Source of the DNA: Arcicella rigui
Lineage (GTDB): Bacteria; Bacteroidota; Bacteroidia; Cytophagales; Spirosomataceae
Direction: 5' to 3'
Assembly (NCBI RefSeq): GCF_034929435.1
Contig: NZ_JAYFUM010000016.1
Span: 1 to 64,000, forward strand
Length of the DNA stretch: 64,000 bases
Below are positions 9,493 through 19,346 of the stretch, in pieces. Position 1 is the first letter of the stretch, and every line of letters starts with the position of its first letter. Below the pieces are notes generated by a model. It saw nothing but the letters and a program-made list of their open reading frames with translations, had not been told where the DNA came from and ran no database searches. The translations under genes were made by a program, and so were the position numbers.

Positions 9493-10218
9493 TTAGTTAG
9501 AGTGAACCTCGCCACCCAAATTTGCTTTTACATTTCTTTGGCTTGGGTTGCCTTTGTAGGTAATTGTTCCGCCTGTTCCTGCAAAAGCATCTAAACTTTT
9601 ACTGGCACTTACTTCTGCCACACCGCCAGTGTTGGCTTTTATTTCTACTTCATCGCTCTTTAACTGATAGGCGAAAAGCTCGCCGCCTGTGTTTACTTTT
9701 GTTTGTTGGAAAATGGCTTTTCCTTCTAAAGTAACAATTGCTCCTTGTGTGCTTGATAATTCTAAGTTATTCACATTCAAGTTTAATTTAGCAATTGCTC
9801 CCGAAGTAGCATCAATCGCCAAACGGTTGCCAGTGAGTGCTTCTTCTGCACTTAGTTCTGCTCCACGACCAACATTGATACCCGACAATTCGCTGGCGTA
9901 TTCAATTCTTACTTTGAATAATTTCTGATTATCAGACTTCTTTTTGTTGTTTTTGGTATCGGTCAGTTGTTTGAAAATTTTTGTCTTTACCGCCAATTCA
10001 CCGCCAGAAACCGCCACTGTAAGGTCTTCAAGGTTAGCTCCGTTCAAGGCTTCTGTACTTATTTTGTTACTTTTTCCTTTTACTAATTCTACTTGCATGA
10101 TGCCTTGAATATCAATTTTATTGAACGACTGCAAGGTAACTTCTTGATTTTGTTGTCCGTAAATAAATGAGGATACCGTCAAGAGGGCTAAAACGAATAC
10201 ACTTTTTACTGTTTTCAT
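9493..10218 (-). CDS. Secreted GIN-domain (DUF2807) protein
   Basis: This 241-residue exported protein has a signal peptide ending near SSFIYGQ. It is followed by a DUF2807 'head GIN' beta-helix-like region made of repeated short strands (FNKIDIQGIMQVELVKG, then several G-x-A/V-rich turns). The family is common and often multi-copy in Bacteroidota; its molecular function is not established, and it is thought to act at the envelope. The gene is monocistronic with its own terminator. Confidence 0.85.
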   Translation of the reverse strand: MKTVKSVFVLALLTVSSFIYGQQNQEVTLQSFNKIDIQGIMQVELVKGKSNKISTEALNGANLEDLTVAVSGGELAVKTKIFKQLTDTKNNKKKSDNQKLFKVRIEYASELSGINVGRGAELSAEEALTGNRLAIDATSGAIAKLNLNVNNLELSSTQGAIVTLEGKAIFQQTKVNTGGELFAYQLKSDEVEIKANTGGVAEVSASKSLDAFAGTGGTITYKGNPSQRNVKANLGGEVHSN

Positions 10219-10421
10219 ATTTGTATTTGCTAAATGTTTATTAAATCATTGCTTATTAGATGCGATAAACAACGTCATAGTTGCATAGCTTAGTACTTTA
10301 AAATTATTTAGTAGCTGTAAAATTTATCATCAAAGTATCTAATCGAGTATTCGCTGAACTCAAAACTTTCTGAAAAGGTTAGTGTAAGCATAAATAGAAA
10401 TGAGGAATTCTATTTTAAGCA

Positions 10422-11927
10422 ATGAATAATATGAAAAACCAAGCAAGTGATTTGTCGATATTAACAGATTTGTGTACAGCTCTTGCCAAGGCTGAAAGGG
10501 TAGAAGTATTGGTCGATGTTTTTGAAAAATGTATTCATCAATTATGGCATGGCGTATTTTTCAGCTTGTACTTTTCAGAGGAAAATGCCTATCAGTTTGT
10601 ATTAAGCAATACCGATCGAATGTATCAATTGAAAGAAGATGATGCTTGGGAGATGTTTAAAAATATTGAACAACGATTAGTCGCAGACCTTAAAACAGAT
10701 AATTTTCGACAAAATGTATTTTATAAAGACGCTGAACTTTGGCAAAAATTTGAAATAACAGAAACCTTGATACTAAAATTATTGGAGGTAAAAGCCGTTT
10801 TGTTGGTACATACAACTGAATTGAGAATTTTTGATATTCAACAATTAAATGTATTAAGAGTTGCGACAAACTTGCTTGTAAAAAGTATCAATGAACATTG
10901 TTATTTACAAAAAATAGCTCAATTAGGCACAGAGCTTCAAAGTTATCCACAAAAATTGTGGATAAGTACTGAGCCTGAGCAGGGTTTTACACAAATTGCC
11001 CCAAATGTGATTGGTACTTCGCCAGCGATACAAGAAGTTTATCAACAGATTAATCAAGTAGCTAAAACAGATTCTACGATACTTTTGCTCGGTGAATCGG
11101 GAACAGGGAAAGAAGTAATTGCTAAAACTATTCACGAGTCGTCAGAGCGAAAAAATAAGGCTATGATAAAAGTAAATTGTGCTACAATTCCGACACATTT
11201 GCTTGAGTCTGAATTTTTCGGACATGAAAAGGGGAGTTTTACAGGAGCAAGCCAAAGGCGAATCGGGAAATTTGAACAAGCAAATGGCAGTACTATTTTT
11301 TTGGATGAAATCGGTGAATTACCCATCGAGCTTCAAATGAAATTACTGAGAGTATTGCAAGAAAGAGAATTTGAAAGAATTGGCGGGTACAGTACCATCA
11401 AAGTAAATGTACGAATCATTGCGGCAACTAATAAAAATTTAGCTAAAGAAGTAAACGAAGGGCGTTTTCGTTTGGATTTGTATTATCGCCTAAACGTTTT
11501 TCCGATTGAACTACCCGCACTACGTGAACGCAAAGAAGACATTCCTTTATTGGTCGATTTTTTTATTCAGAAATATGCTAAAGGAAAAAATATCAAAACG
11601 ATTAGTAACAAAGCCTTAGAACAATTGATGCTTCATTCTTGGCCGGGAAATATCCGTGAACTTGAGCATTTGATTGAACGTAGCGTACTGACGGCTAAAG
11701 GCGATACAATAAAAGAAGTAAAAATCAGTACTCTATACACACAAGACCATGAAGACTTTGCCCTACAAACGTTGGCAGACATTGAGCGAGAACATATTTT
11801 AAAAGTATTGAAAATCTGTAATGGCAAAATTTTCGGACAACATGGGGCAGCCATCAGGCTTGGATTGCCACCAACTACGCTGATTTCAAAAATGCAGAAA
11901 TTAGGTATTACGAAAAAAATAGCATAG
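10422..11927 (+). CDS. Sigma-54-dependent transcriptional regulator with GAF-like sensor domain
   Basis: This 501-residue bacterial enhancer-binding protein has a GAF-like N-terminal domain (about 10-160) with no receiver. A linker is followed by a sigma-54 AAA+ domain: Walker A GESGTGKE at 224-231, sigma-54-contacting GSFTGA at 271-276, Walker B FLDEIGELP, and the sensor R-finger region ERIGG. The C-terminal HTH ends with LGLPPTTLISKMQKLGI. It should open promoter complexes at sigma-54 promoters in answer to a ligand sensed by the GAF-like domain. The AAA+ block closely resembles that of the response regulator at 44405-45781. An ATG three codons in (10431) is an alternative start. Confidence 0.87.
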   Translation: MNNMKNQASDLSILTDLCTALAKAERVEVLVDVFEKCIHQLWHGVFFSLYFSEENAYQFVLSNTDRMYQLKEDDAWEMFKNIEQRLVADLKTDNFRQNVFYKDAELWQKFEITETLILKLLEVKAVLLVHTTELRIFDIQQLNVLRVATNLLVKSINEHCYLQKIAQLGTELQSYPQKLWISTEPEQGFTQIAPNVIGTSPAIQEVYQQINQVAKTDSTILLLGESGTGKEVIAKTIHESSERKNKAMIKVNCATIPTHLLESEFFGHEKGSFTGASQRRIGKFEQANGSTIFLDEIGELPIELQMKLLRVLQEREFERIGGYSTIKVNVRIIAATNKNLAKEVNEGRFRLDLYYRLNVFPIELPALRERKEDIPLLVDFFIQKYAKGKNIKTISNKALEQLMLHSWPGNIRELEHLIERSVLTAKGDTIKEVKISTLYTQDHEDFALQTLADIEREHILKVLKICNGKIFGQHGAAIRLGLPPTTLISKMQKLGITKKIA

Positions 11928-11988
11928 CCTCAGCAAGACAATTTTCTTTTTTGAAGGCTTTTAGAGAAATATTTAAACAGGTTTTTCA

Positions 11989-12330
11989 TTGGAAAAGTAT
12001 CAGCCCAAAAACGACTGGATTATCATTTGTCCATTTCTACACGTAGAAGGAATGGCGATTTTTCCATTTATTCTGCTTAGAAAAGAAAAACCATCGGCTG
12101 TATTACTCAATCACGAGCGTATTCACTTGCGGCAACAAATAGAATTACTGATACTCCCTTTTTATATTTTATACTTGTTGGCTTACCTAAGCAACAGAAT
12201 CTGCGGACAAGCCCATCAGCAAGCTTACCGAAACATAATTTTTGAAAAAGAAGCTTATCAGAACGAAAAACAATTGGATTATCTAAGAAAAAGAAGGGCT
12301 TGGACTTACTGGAGAAAGCGTGTAGAATAA
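11989..12330 (+). CDS. Small putative membrane protein with HExxH metallopeptidase-like motif
   Basis: The 113-residue reading frame has one or two hydrophobic stretches (about 22-30 and 51-68). NHERIHLRQQ contains an HExxH zinc-binding motif (H42, E43, H46). About 40 residues later, IFEKEAYQNE offers a Glu in the place of a zincin third ligand. This is much shorter than M48/M56 peptidases, so catalysis is unproven. No ATG opens the frame: the only upstream start is TTG at 11989, and the first ATG (12052) would remove the first 21 residues but keep the motif. It follows the sigma-54 regulator by 61 bases and precedes a terminator. Confidence 0.65.
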   Translation: MEKYQPKNDWIIICPFLHVEGMAIFPFILLRKEKPSAVLLNHERIHLRQQIELLILPFYILYLLAYLSNRICGQAHQQAYRNIIFEKEAYQNEKQLDYLRKRRAWTYWRKRVE

Positions 12331-12434
12331 TTTTTTATAAATTTTTACTTTTTTTTCGATTATCAAACAACCTTTATGAAAAGTACTCTGTCTATATAAG
12401 TACAAATAATAAAGCAATTAGTGATAACATAGAC

Positions 12435-12470
12435 AACCCCTCCGACTTGAATCAGAGGGGTTTGTTTTTT
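12435..12470. terminator. Terminator between the HExxH gene and typA
   Basis: Arms aacccctc and gaggggtt are followed by tttgtttttt. It serves the plus-strand gene and can also serve typA, whose stop is at 12475. Confidence 0.75.
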
Positions 12471-12474
12471 ATGC

Positions 12475-14283
12475 TTAGTCAACTTTTTGTTCCATACGTT
12501 TACGCATACTTGGATCCAAGTAAATTTTACGCATACGAATTGACTTTGGAGTAACTTCTAAGTATTCATCTTTTTGGATGTATTCCATAGATTCCTCTAA
12601 AGAGAATTGGATTTTCGGAGCGATTTTAACGTTTGTGTCAGTACCAGAAGCACGCATGTTCGTTAATTGTTTCGCATTCTGAAGGTTTACTTCAATATCG
12701 TTCTGACGGTTGTGTTCGCCAACTACCATTCCAGCATAAACCTCTTCAGAAGGGTCAATGAAGAAAACACCTCTATCTTGTAATTTATCTACTGCATAAG
12801 GCGTAACAACACCTGAGTTCATAGAAATCAAAGAACCGTTGATACGTCCCGGGATTGGGCCTTTGTAAGGTTCATAAGCTTTGAAACGGTGTGCCATAAT
12901 AGCTTCACCGAAAGTAGCTGTCAATACTTTAGAACGCATACCAATCAAACCACGTGAAGGAATGTTAAATTCTAAGTGTTGTAAATCACCTTTAGGTTCC
13001 ATGATTAACAATTCACCTTTTCCTTGTGTTGCTAATTCAATTACTTTACCTGCCGATTCGTCTGGAACGTCAACTACTAAAGTTTCGATTGGTTCTAAAC
13101 GCTCGCCATTAGGCCCTTCTTTGAAAATTACTTGTGGCTGACCAACTTGTAATTCATAACCTTCACGACGCATCGTTTCGATTAATACAGACAAGTGAAG
13201 AATACCACGACCAAATACTAAGAATTTATCTTCAGAATCAGTAGTAACTACTTTCAAAGCTAAGTTTTTCTCAGTTTCTTTGAACAAACGATCACGTAAG
13301 TGACGAGAAGTAACAAATTTACCTTCTTTACCAAAGAATGGAGAGTTGTTGATGGTGAACAACATATTCATCGTTGGTTCATCAATCGAAATTCTTGGTA
13401 ATGCTTCTGGCGTTTCGTAGTCAGTAACAGTATCACCAATTTCAAAATCTTCGATACCCATCATAGCACAAATTTCACCAGCACTTACTTCTGAAACTTT
13501 TACTCTTCCAAGTCCTTCAAATACTTGAAGTTCTTTGATTTTCATTCTTTTTACAGAACCATCAGCTTTCATCAAAGCTACTTGCATACCTTCTTTGAAA
13601 GTACCACGGTGAACACGACCAATAGCAATACGACCTACGAATGAAGAGTAATCTAAAGAGGTAATCTGCATTTGAGGAATACCTTCGTTTTCTGGTGCTG
13701 GAGGAATCGTATCAATGATTACATCTAATAATTCAGTAATATCTTCCGTTTTACGTTTCCAGTCAGTACTCATCCAACCTTGTTTAGACGAACCGTACAA
13801 AGTAGGGAAATCTAATTGGTCTTCAGTAGCATCTAAGTTGAACATCAAATCGAACACTTGCTCGTGTACTTCGTCTGGGCGACAGTTTTCTTTGTCAACT
13901 TTATTAATAATTACGATTGGTTTCAATCCTAATTGAATCGCTTTTGATAATACGAAACGAGTTTGAGGCATTGGACCTTCAAAAGCATCCACCAAAAGGC
14001 AAACACCATCAGCCAATTTCAATACTCTTTCTACTTCTCCTCCAAAGTCCGAGTGACCCGGAGTATCAATGATATTAATTTTTACGCCTTTGTAGCGAAC
14101 AGATACGTTTTTAGAAACGATAGTGATACCACGTTCACGCTCCAAGTCGTTGTTGTCAAGAATTAATTCTCCAAACTCTTGGTTATCACGAAATAACTTT
14201 GAAGCATGGATAATTTTATCAACGAGGGTAGTTTTACCGTGGTCAACGTGAGCAATGATGGCAATGTTACGAATACTTTGCAT
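12475..14283 (-). CDS. typA: Translational GTPase TypA/BipA
   Basis: This 602-residue ribosome-binding GTPase of the EF-G/LepA superfamily aids 50S assembly and stress or cold growth. G1 is AHVDHGKT at 11-18, G3 is DTPGHSDFGGEVER, and G4 is INKVDKE. Domain II, two EF-G-like domains (GRGILHLSVLIE) and the BipA-specific C-terminal domain (HRFKAYEPYKG, NSGVVTPYA) are all present. Length is normal. It is transcribed alone, with a candidate promoter about 115 bases upstream. Confidence 0.97.
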   Translation of the reverse strand: MQSIRNIAIIAHVDHGKTTLVDKIIHASKLFRDNQEFGELILDNNDLERERGITIVSKNVSVRYKGVKINIIDTPGHSDFGGEVERVLKLADGVCLLVDAFEGPMPQTRFVLSKAIQLGLKPIVIINKVDKENCRPDEVHEQVFDLMFNLDATEDQLDFPTLYGSSKQGWMSTDWKRKTEDITELLDVIIDTIPPAPENEGIPQMQITSLDYSSFVGRIAIGRVHRGTFKEGMQVALMKADGSVKRMKIKELQVFEGLGRVKVSEVSAGEICAMMGIEDFEIGDTVTDYETPEALPRISIDEPTMNMLFTINNSPFFGKEGKFVTSRHLRDRLFKETEKNLALKVVTTDSEDKFLVFGRGILHLSVLIETMRREGYELQVGQPQVIFKEGPNGERLEPIETLVVDVPDESAGKVIELATQGKGELLIMEPKGDLQHLEFNIPSRGLIGMRSKVLTATFGEAIMAHRFKAYEPYKGPIPGRINGSLISMNSGVVTPYAVDKLQDRGVFFIDPSEEVYAGMVVGEHNRQNDIEVNLQNAKQLTNMRASGTDTNVKIAPKIQFSLEESMEYIQKDEYLEVTPKSIRMRKIYLDPSMRKRMEQKVD

Positions 14284-14619
14284 GATTTCAATTTGAAAAT
14301 TTGAAACGGGCTCGCCCGTGCGATGAATTAATTTGAAAATGAAATTGTAAGAATTATAATCTTCAAACTATCTGATTTCCAAATTTACATTTTAGGGTGC
14401 AAAGGTAAGGATATTATCTTAGAAAAATGCTATTCACTTGAAAAAATAACAAAGAAATAAATCAGAGGTCGCTTTTAGCCTACAATTGGCTAAACAATTG
14501 TAAATCAACCATTAGAAGTGTATTTTAGATTTGAAAAATGAAGAATTTAATATAAATTAAGTAAGAAAAAATATAAAAAATGCAATTTTATAAAATGTAT
14601 TCCCTATTGAAATCCTATT
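14284..14619. other. Intergenic region upstream of typA
   Basis: This 336-base, very A+T-rich stretch holds the typA leader and a candidate promoter near 14400. Positions 14410-14619 contain nothing I can support beyond low-complexity A/T sequence after the kinase stop. Confidence 0.55.
14400..14407 (-). promoter_or_regulatory. Candidate -7 box of typA
   Basis: Read on the minus strand this is TACCTTTG followed by cacc, a good match to the Bacteroidota TAnnTTTG box. A second match (TAAATTTG, 14387-14380) lies just downstream. No clear -33 element is visible for either. Confidence 0.4.
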
Positions 14620-16452
14620 TTACTTGGTCGGTACTTTCAATTCAATTCTTGTTCCATTTTGTGGTTTTGTGTAGATTTTGATAGAACCATTCATCGAAGA
14701 AGCCCTCTGTGTCATGTTATTCAAGCCATTTCCTTGCTTTACTCGTACTTCATCAAAGCCAATTCCGTTGTCTTTAATCATGATATTAAAAACGTCGTTG
14801 GCACAAGTAATGGCAATTTCTACTTCACTCGCTTGGGCATATTTTACGCAGTTATTAACGGCTTCTTTAAAAATTAAATAAATACTGTACTGTTTCAAAG
14901 GCGAAAAACTGATAGACGATACATCCGAAACATGGAAAGTATAATCTATATTTTTGGGTTCGAGCATCTCGGCAGTAAATTCTTTCATTTTTACAATTAC
15001 GCTATCAAGACTTTCTTCGATTTGCTTGGTCGTCCAAACAATATCACTTAGCGAGCGTTGTACTTTTTCAGAACTTTCACTGATTCTTCGCACTAATCCT
15101 TTTACAGATTCTGGATTTTTTTCTATTTGATTTTCAACTACTTGACTTAAAATGCCGATACTGCTTAGGGTAGAGCCGATGTCGTCGTGGAGGTCTCTGG
15201 CAATGCGATTTCGCATTTGTTCGTTGGCTTTCAACTGGCGAATTACTTCCCCTTGGTACTGGTCTTTTTCTTTTCGGTCTCTATTAATTCTATAAGCCAA
15301 AGCAAAAGAAAGTAAAACCACTTCTAAGGCAGAACCAACTTGTAGGGCGTTTCGGGTAAAATTGTCGCTCGGTAAAATATTCGATAATTGCATGATGAAT
15401 ATTAAGGCACTTACCAAAAGAATCGACCACGCTCCCAAAAAAAACAAAGCCTCTTCTGAGCCTTGCATCCAAATATAAGTAGCCATTACTAAAACATACA
15501 TGACAATAATGAAGGCAACCAAATTCAGAAAAGTAATGCTTATCGGCCCGAAACCAATCCAGTGAAAAAGCAAGAAAATAACCACAAGGCTAATAAGTAC
15601 TTTTGAGATTTTTTCAGAAATGGGCAAATACTTATCGGCATTCAGAAAACTATTGGCAAATAAAAGTCCAAACGAAATACCCATCGAAATAAAAATGGGC
15701 GTAAAACGGTTGAACCATATCGCATTTGGCCACAAAAATTCATGAGAAATTCCTTTGTTGTAGGCAAAAAATCCAGCAAACGACAATACATAAATCACAT
15801 AATAAAGATATACTTTGGTACGAACCGTGAAGAAAATAAAGAAATTGAAAATAGCCATTACCAACATAATGCCTAAGTAAATGCCTTGTAGTAAATCTTT
15901 TGGATGGTTTTCTTCAAAATATACTTTTAAAGGAGCAATTCGCATCGGGAATAGCAAGGGAAGCGAATTTTGAAAACGGAAATAATAAGTGGCTTTTTCG
16001 CCTGCTTTGAGATTGAGGTTGTATAAATAGAAATTACTTTTTAAATCTCGCTCGCCGAAAGGCACATAAACCCCCGATTTTTTCTTACTTACTTGATTGT
16101 TTGCACCAATTTTATAAAAAGTAATACTGTCGATAGTGGCTTCGGCAATTTCGAGAAAAAGGTTTTCGGTAGTTTTGTTTTGTAGTGTGATTCTTGCCCA
16201 GATGACAGATGAAGTAATGCCAAAACTTGGCGTAGTTTGTAAACTTCGTACAAAATAGGCATCAATATCGCTTCGTTTACTGATGTCTTTGAAAGGAATT
16301 ATCTTGGTCTTGTCTTCAAAAATTTCAATTTCCCGCCCGATGTTGTAGGCTTCATTCGGGTTTGTAATCACTACATTTCTTTGTGAATATGTCTGAAAAG
16401 ACAAGACAAACATCCATACAAAAGCCAAAATCACATCTTTCATTTCCTTCAT
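14620..16452 (-). CDS. 7TM-DISM sensor histidine kinase, HisKA_3 type
   Basis: This membrane kinase of about 610 residues has a signal peptide (MKEMKDVILAFVWMF... ending TYSQ), a 7TMR-DISMED2-like periplasmic domain (about 25-180) and seven helices (about 190-385). A coiled stretch leads to the DHp motif ARDLHDDIGSTLSS (His about 422), then a HATPase_c domain with FKEAVNNCVKYAQAS and IKDNGIGFDE. HisKA_3 kinases normally pair with LuxR/NarL-type regulators, but none is encoded nearby, so it is an orphan here. The frame is open to 16638, but that extension runs through the crtB terminator, so the ATG at 16452 is chosen. Confidence 0.85.
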   Translation of the reverse strand: MKEMKDVILAFVWMFVLSFQTYSQRNVVITNPNEAYNIGREIEIFEDKTKIIPFKDISKRSDIDAYFVRSLQTTPSFGITSSVIWARITLQNKTTENLFLEIAEATIDSITFYKIGANNQVSKKKSGVYVPFGERDLKSNFYLYNLNLKAGEKATYYFRFQNSLPLLFPMRIAPLKVYFEENHPKDLLQGIYLGIMLVMAIFNFFIFFTVRTKVYLYYVIYVLSFAGFFAYNKGISHEFLWPNAIWFNRFTPIFISMGISFGLLFANSFLNADKYLPISEKISKVLISLVVIFLLFHWIGFGPISITFLNLVAFIIVMYVLVMATYIWMQGSEEALFFLGAWSILLVSALIFIMQLSNILPSDNFTRNALQVGSALEVVLLSFALAYRINRDRKEKDQYQGEVIRQLKANEQMRNRIARDLHDDIGSTLSSIGILSQVVENQIEKNPESVKGLVRRISESSEKVQRSLSDIVWTTKQIEESLDSVIVKMKEFTAEMLEPKNIDYTFHVSDVSSISFSPLKQYSIYLIFKEAVNNCVKYAQASEVEIAITCANDVFNIMIKDNGIGFDEVRVKQGNGLNNMTQRASSMNGSIKIYTKPQNGTRIELKVPTK

Positions 16453-16620
16453 GTAATGATACATATTCAACAAATTGGAACGATGAATACAAATGAGTAC
16501 TATACGAATAGTTTCAATAGCTGAAATTTTTACATTTCTTCGTACAGCTCTAAATATTGGTAAACAATATAAGTTAGCGTCAAAAATACAAATAATGTAA
16601 ACTTTATCAAAGAAAAATAC

Positions 16621-16656
16621 AAAAGCCACTGAAAGCAATAGCTCTTCAGTGGCTTT
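16621..16656 (-). terminator. Terminator of the crtI-crtB operon
   Basis: Arms aaagccactga and tcagtggcttt (11 bp, 13-base loop) lie 20 bases past the crtB stop, with an A-run that reads as T-run on the minus strand. Confidence 0.75.
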
Positions 16657-16676
16657 GATAATATAATATGTGTTTG

Positions 16677-17522
16677 CTAAATTGTATTAAGCCTGATTTG
16701 GAAATAAGTACTTGCCAACAAAGCGATTTTCTGGAAATCTGGAACTCTGATTCTTTCGTTCTGAATTTTAGAAGCTGGGCAACCTTTTATTTTATCGAAA
16801 AGTCTTAAATAATATCTGTAAGCTAAATAAACTCCTGCTTTTGCTCCTTGTGGTAGCCCTATGATACCACGCAAAGCGGCATCAAAATCAGCTTGAATAT
16901 CGTCTTCGATAGTTTTTTTGTCTTCTAATGTAAAATTCTTAAAATCCACATTAGGGAAATAAGTACGTCCTCTTTCTTGAAAGTCAGATTTGATGTCTCT
17001 CAAGAAATTTACTTTCTGAAAAGCTGCACCCAAACGGCGGGCATCGTCTTTTAATCTATCATACATTTCGGCATCGCCTTCGCAGAAAACTCTGAGGCAC
17101 ATCAAACCCACCACTTCTGCCGAACCATAGATATACTCTTCGTAGCCTACTTGGTTGTAGTCGGCGAAGTACAAATCCATTTCCATTGAATGCAAAAAGG
17201 CTTCAATCAGTTCATGCTCGATGTTGTACTGATTAACAATCAATTGAAATGAATTCAAAACAGGATTTAAGCTAATCCCTTCTTCGATTGCTAAATAAGT
17301 ATCTGCCTTGAAGCGACTCAATAAAGATTTTTTATCAAAACCATGAAAAGTATCTACAATTTCATCTGCATAGCGAACAAAACCATAAATCGCATAAATC
17401 GGCAGATGAAAGCGTTTGTCCAAGGTTTTAATACCTAATGTAAAAGATGTGCTGTAATGTTCAGTAATGACCTTACTACATTCAAGGGTTGTTTTTGTAT
17501 ATAAATCCAAATGATTCATCAC
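16677..17522 (-). CDS. crtB: Phytoene synthase
   Basis: This 281-residue enzyme of the squalene/phytoene synthase family condenses two geranylgeranyl-PP to phytoene, the first step of C40 carotenoid synthesis. It shows the first Asp-rich motif YADEIVDTF (about 70-78) and the second DDARRLGAAFQKVNFLRDI (about 155-175). A Tyr-rich AYRYYLRLFDKI segment lies near the C-terminus. Length is normal for bacterial CrtB. It starts 33 bases after crtI stops and lies in the same operon. A C30 product is possible in principle, but the crtI neighbour favours phytoene. Confidence 0.93.
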   Translation of the reverse strand: MMNHLDLYTKTTLECSKVITEHYSTSFTLGIKTLDKRFHLPIYAIYGFVRYADEIVDTFHGFDKKSLLSRFKADTYLAIEEGISLNPVLNSFQLIVNQYNIEHELIEAFLHSMEMDLYFADYNQVGYEEYIYGSAEVVGLMCLRVFCEGDAEMYDRLKDDARRLGAAFQKVNFLRDIKSDFQERGRTYFPNVDFKNFTLEDKKTIEDDIQADFDAALRGIIGLPQGAKAGVYLAYRYYLRLFDKIKGCPASKIQNERIRVPDFQKIALLASTYFQIRLNTI

Positions 17523-17555
17523 AGATAGCTTTTTAGTTTGAGGGTTAATATAAGT

Positions 17556-19034
17556 TTATGGTTTCCTGAACTCTTTGTTTACTTCATTGGCTACTACCAT
17601 TCCTGAAATTAAGGATGGCGGAACGCCCGGCCCCGGTACTGTTAATTGTCCGGTATAATAGAGATTTTTTACTTTTTTGCTTTTCAACGTGGGCTTCAAT
17701 AAAGCTGTTTGCATTAAAGTATTTGCCAAACCGTAGGCATTTCCTTTGAAGGCATTATAGTCTGCTTTGAAGTCGCTATGAGCATAACTTCTTTTGAAAA
17801 CTACGGCATCACGGATAGAAACGCCACAGTATTTTTCTAATCTTTCCATGATGATATGGTAATACTTCTCACGGATTTCTTCGCTATCTTCCAAATCTGG
17901 TGCTACTGGAATGAGTAAAAAGACATTCTCACAACCTTCTGGAGCAATACTGGCATCTGTTTTTGATGGAGCAGAAGCATAAAACAATGGTTTTGATGGC
18001 CACTGTGGCTCTGTGTAAATTTCATGTGCATGCACCTTGAAATCTTCATCAAAAAACAAATTATGATGTAATAATTTAGGAATACGTTTGTTGATACCCA
18101 AATAAAACAAAAGTGACGAAGGTGCCATTACTCGTTTGTTCCAATAAGCTTCGTCGTAGTTTCGGTATTTATCTCCCAACAATTTATCTTCAACATGATG
18201 ATAGTCGGCACTGGCAACAACTACCTCTGCTTGGAACTCGCCTTTATCTGTTATTACTTTTTTGGCTTCGCCTTTGTCGATTTCTATTTTAGTAACGTTT
18301 TGTTCGAGCAGAATTTTTACACCTTTTTCCTTTGCCAAAGCTACCATTCCTTCAATAATCTTGAACATTCCGCCCATTGGATACCAAGTACCCAATTTCA
18401 TTTCTGCATAATTCATCAAACTATACATGGCTGGTGTATTTTCGGGTGTAGCTCCTAAAAACAAAATGGGAAATTCCATCAGTTTCAAGATTTTCTCGTC
18501 TTTAAAAAACTTACGAATGTGCGAAGAGAAAGATTGAAACACATCAAGCCGAACAACATCATATAATAATTTAAGACTCAAAAATTCTGTAATACTGGTC
18601 GAAGGTTTCCAAACAAATTGATTAATACCCACATCGTACTTGTACTCTGCCTGACGCAAGAACTCTTGAAATTTGGCTTTACTTCCTGCTTCCATGCTTT
18701 CAAACAAATCCCCTAATTTATCAATACTGGCTGGTAAATTAATGGTTTCGTTATTGGCTAAAATTACCGCATAAGAAGGGTCTAAACGTACTAAATCGTA
18801 ATAGTCAGAAGGTTTTTTACCAAAAGCGGCAAAGTAATTTTCAAAAATATCAGGCATCCAATACCAGCTTGGCCCCATATCAAAGGTGAATCCTTCTGTA
18901 TGAAAAACCCTCGCTCTACCTCCTGCTACACTATTTTTTTCTAAAACTGTAACGTCATAACCTTTATCCGCTAAACTTGTTGCTGCTGCTAATCCCGAAA
19001 ACCCAGAACCAATTACAATTACTTTCATATTCAA
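17556..19034 (-). CDS. crtI: Phytoene desaturase
   Basis: This 492-residue FAD-dependent enzyme introduces double bonds into phytoene to give lycopene-type products. The N-terminal dinucleotide-binding fold VIGSGFSGLAAATSLADKG (about 6-24) is followed by VLEKNSVAGGRARVF. The conserved C-terminal CrtI signature YYTGQLTVPGPGVPPS is intact. Length is typical. It forms an operon with crtB. No cyclase, hydroxylase or ketolase lies in the window, so the final carotenoid cannot be predicted. Confidence 0.95.
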   Translation of the reverse strand: MNMKVIVIGSGFSGLAAATSLADKGYDVTVLEKNSVAGGRARVFHTEGFTFDMGPSWYWMPDIFENYFAAFGKKPSDYYDLVRLDPSYAVILANNETINLPASIDKLGDLFESMEAGSKAKFQEFLRQAEYKYDVGINQFVWKPSTSITEFLSLKLLYDVVRLDVFQSFSSHIRKFFKDEKILKLMEFPILFLGATPENTPAMYSLMNYAEMKLGTWYPMGGMFKIIEGMVALAKEKGVKILLEQNVTKIEIDKGEAKKVITDKGEFQAEVVVASADYHHVEDKLLGDKYRNYDEAYWNKRVMAPSSLLFYLGINKRIPKLLHHNLFFDEDFKVHAHEIYTEPQWPSKPLFYASAPSKTDASIAPEGCENVFLLIPVAPDLEDSEEIREKYYHIIMERLEKYCGVSIRDAVVFKRSYAHSDFKADYNAFKGNAYGLANTLMQTALLKPTLKSKKVKNLYYTGQLTVPGPGVPPSLISGMVVANEVNKEFRKP

Positions 19035-19186
19035 TCTCTGCCTACGAGGGTTTATTAATTTAAGTATTTAACTAATTTACTCTTGCATTGTTTAAAGACT
19101 TTTCCCTAAACTACTATTCAAATAAGAAAATACCTACTACTATTGAATAACTTTATTGATGATTGAATAGAAAAATAGGGTTCAAC

Positions 19187-19213
19187 AAAAAAGTCGAACA
19201 ATCGCTCGACCTT
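19187..19213 (-). terminator. Weak terminator after the ECF sigma gene
   Basis: On the minus strand a short gtcga/tcgac stem (5 bp, 8-base loop) is followed by six Ts. It lies between the sigma-factor stop and the crtI start. The rest of the 312-base gap holds degenerate copies of the GTTRAACAAA motif (about 19180 and 19229) and nothing else I recognise. Confidence 0.4.
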
Positions 19214-19346
19214 TTGTAACATTCTTCTGTTAACCAAAAAACTAATCTATTGCATATCTCAGCAATTGAAATCCGCAAATTGATTTAGTCGATTAGAGTT
19301 TCTTTGTGTTGATGAAGTGTAACGCTGAAACAAATCAACTAAATAA

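Noticed and set aside
12300..12554. 84-residue plus-strand frame
   Set aside because: It overlaps the HExxH gene, runs through the terminator and enters typA on the opposite strand, with no family resemblance.
16453..16638. 62-residue extension of the 7TM kinase
   Set aside because: It includes the crtB terminator hairpin and delays the signal peptide.
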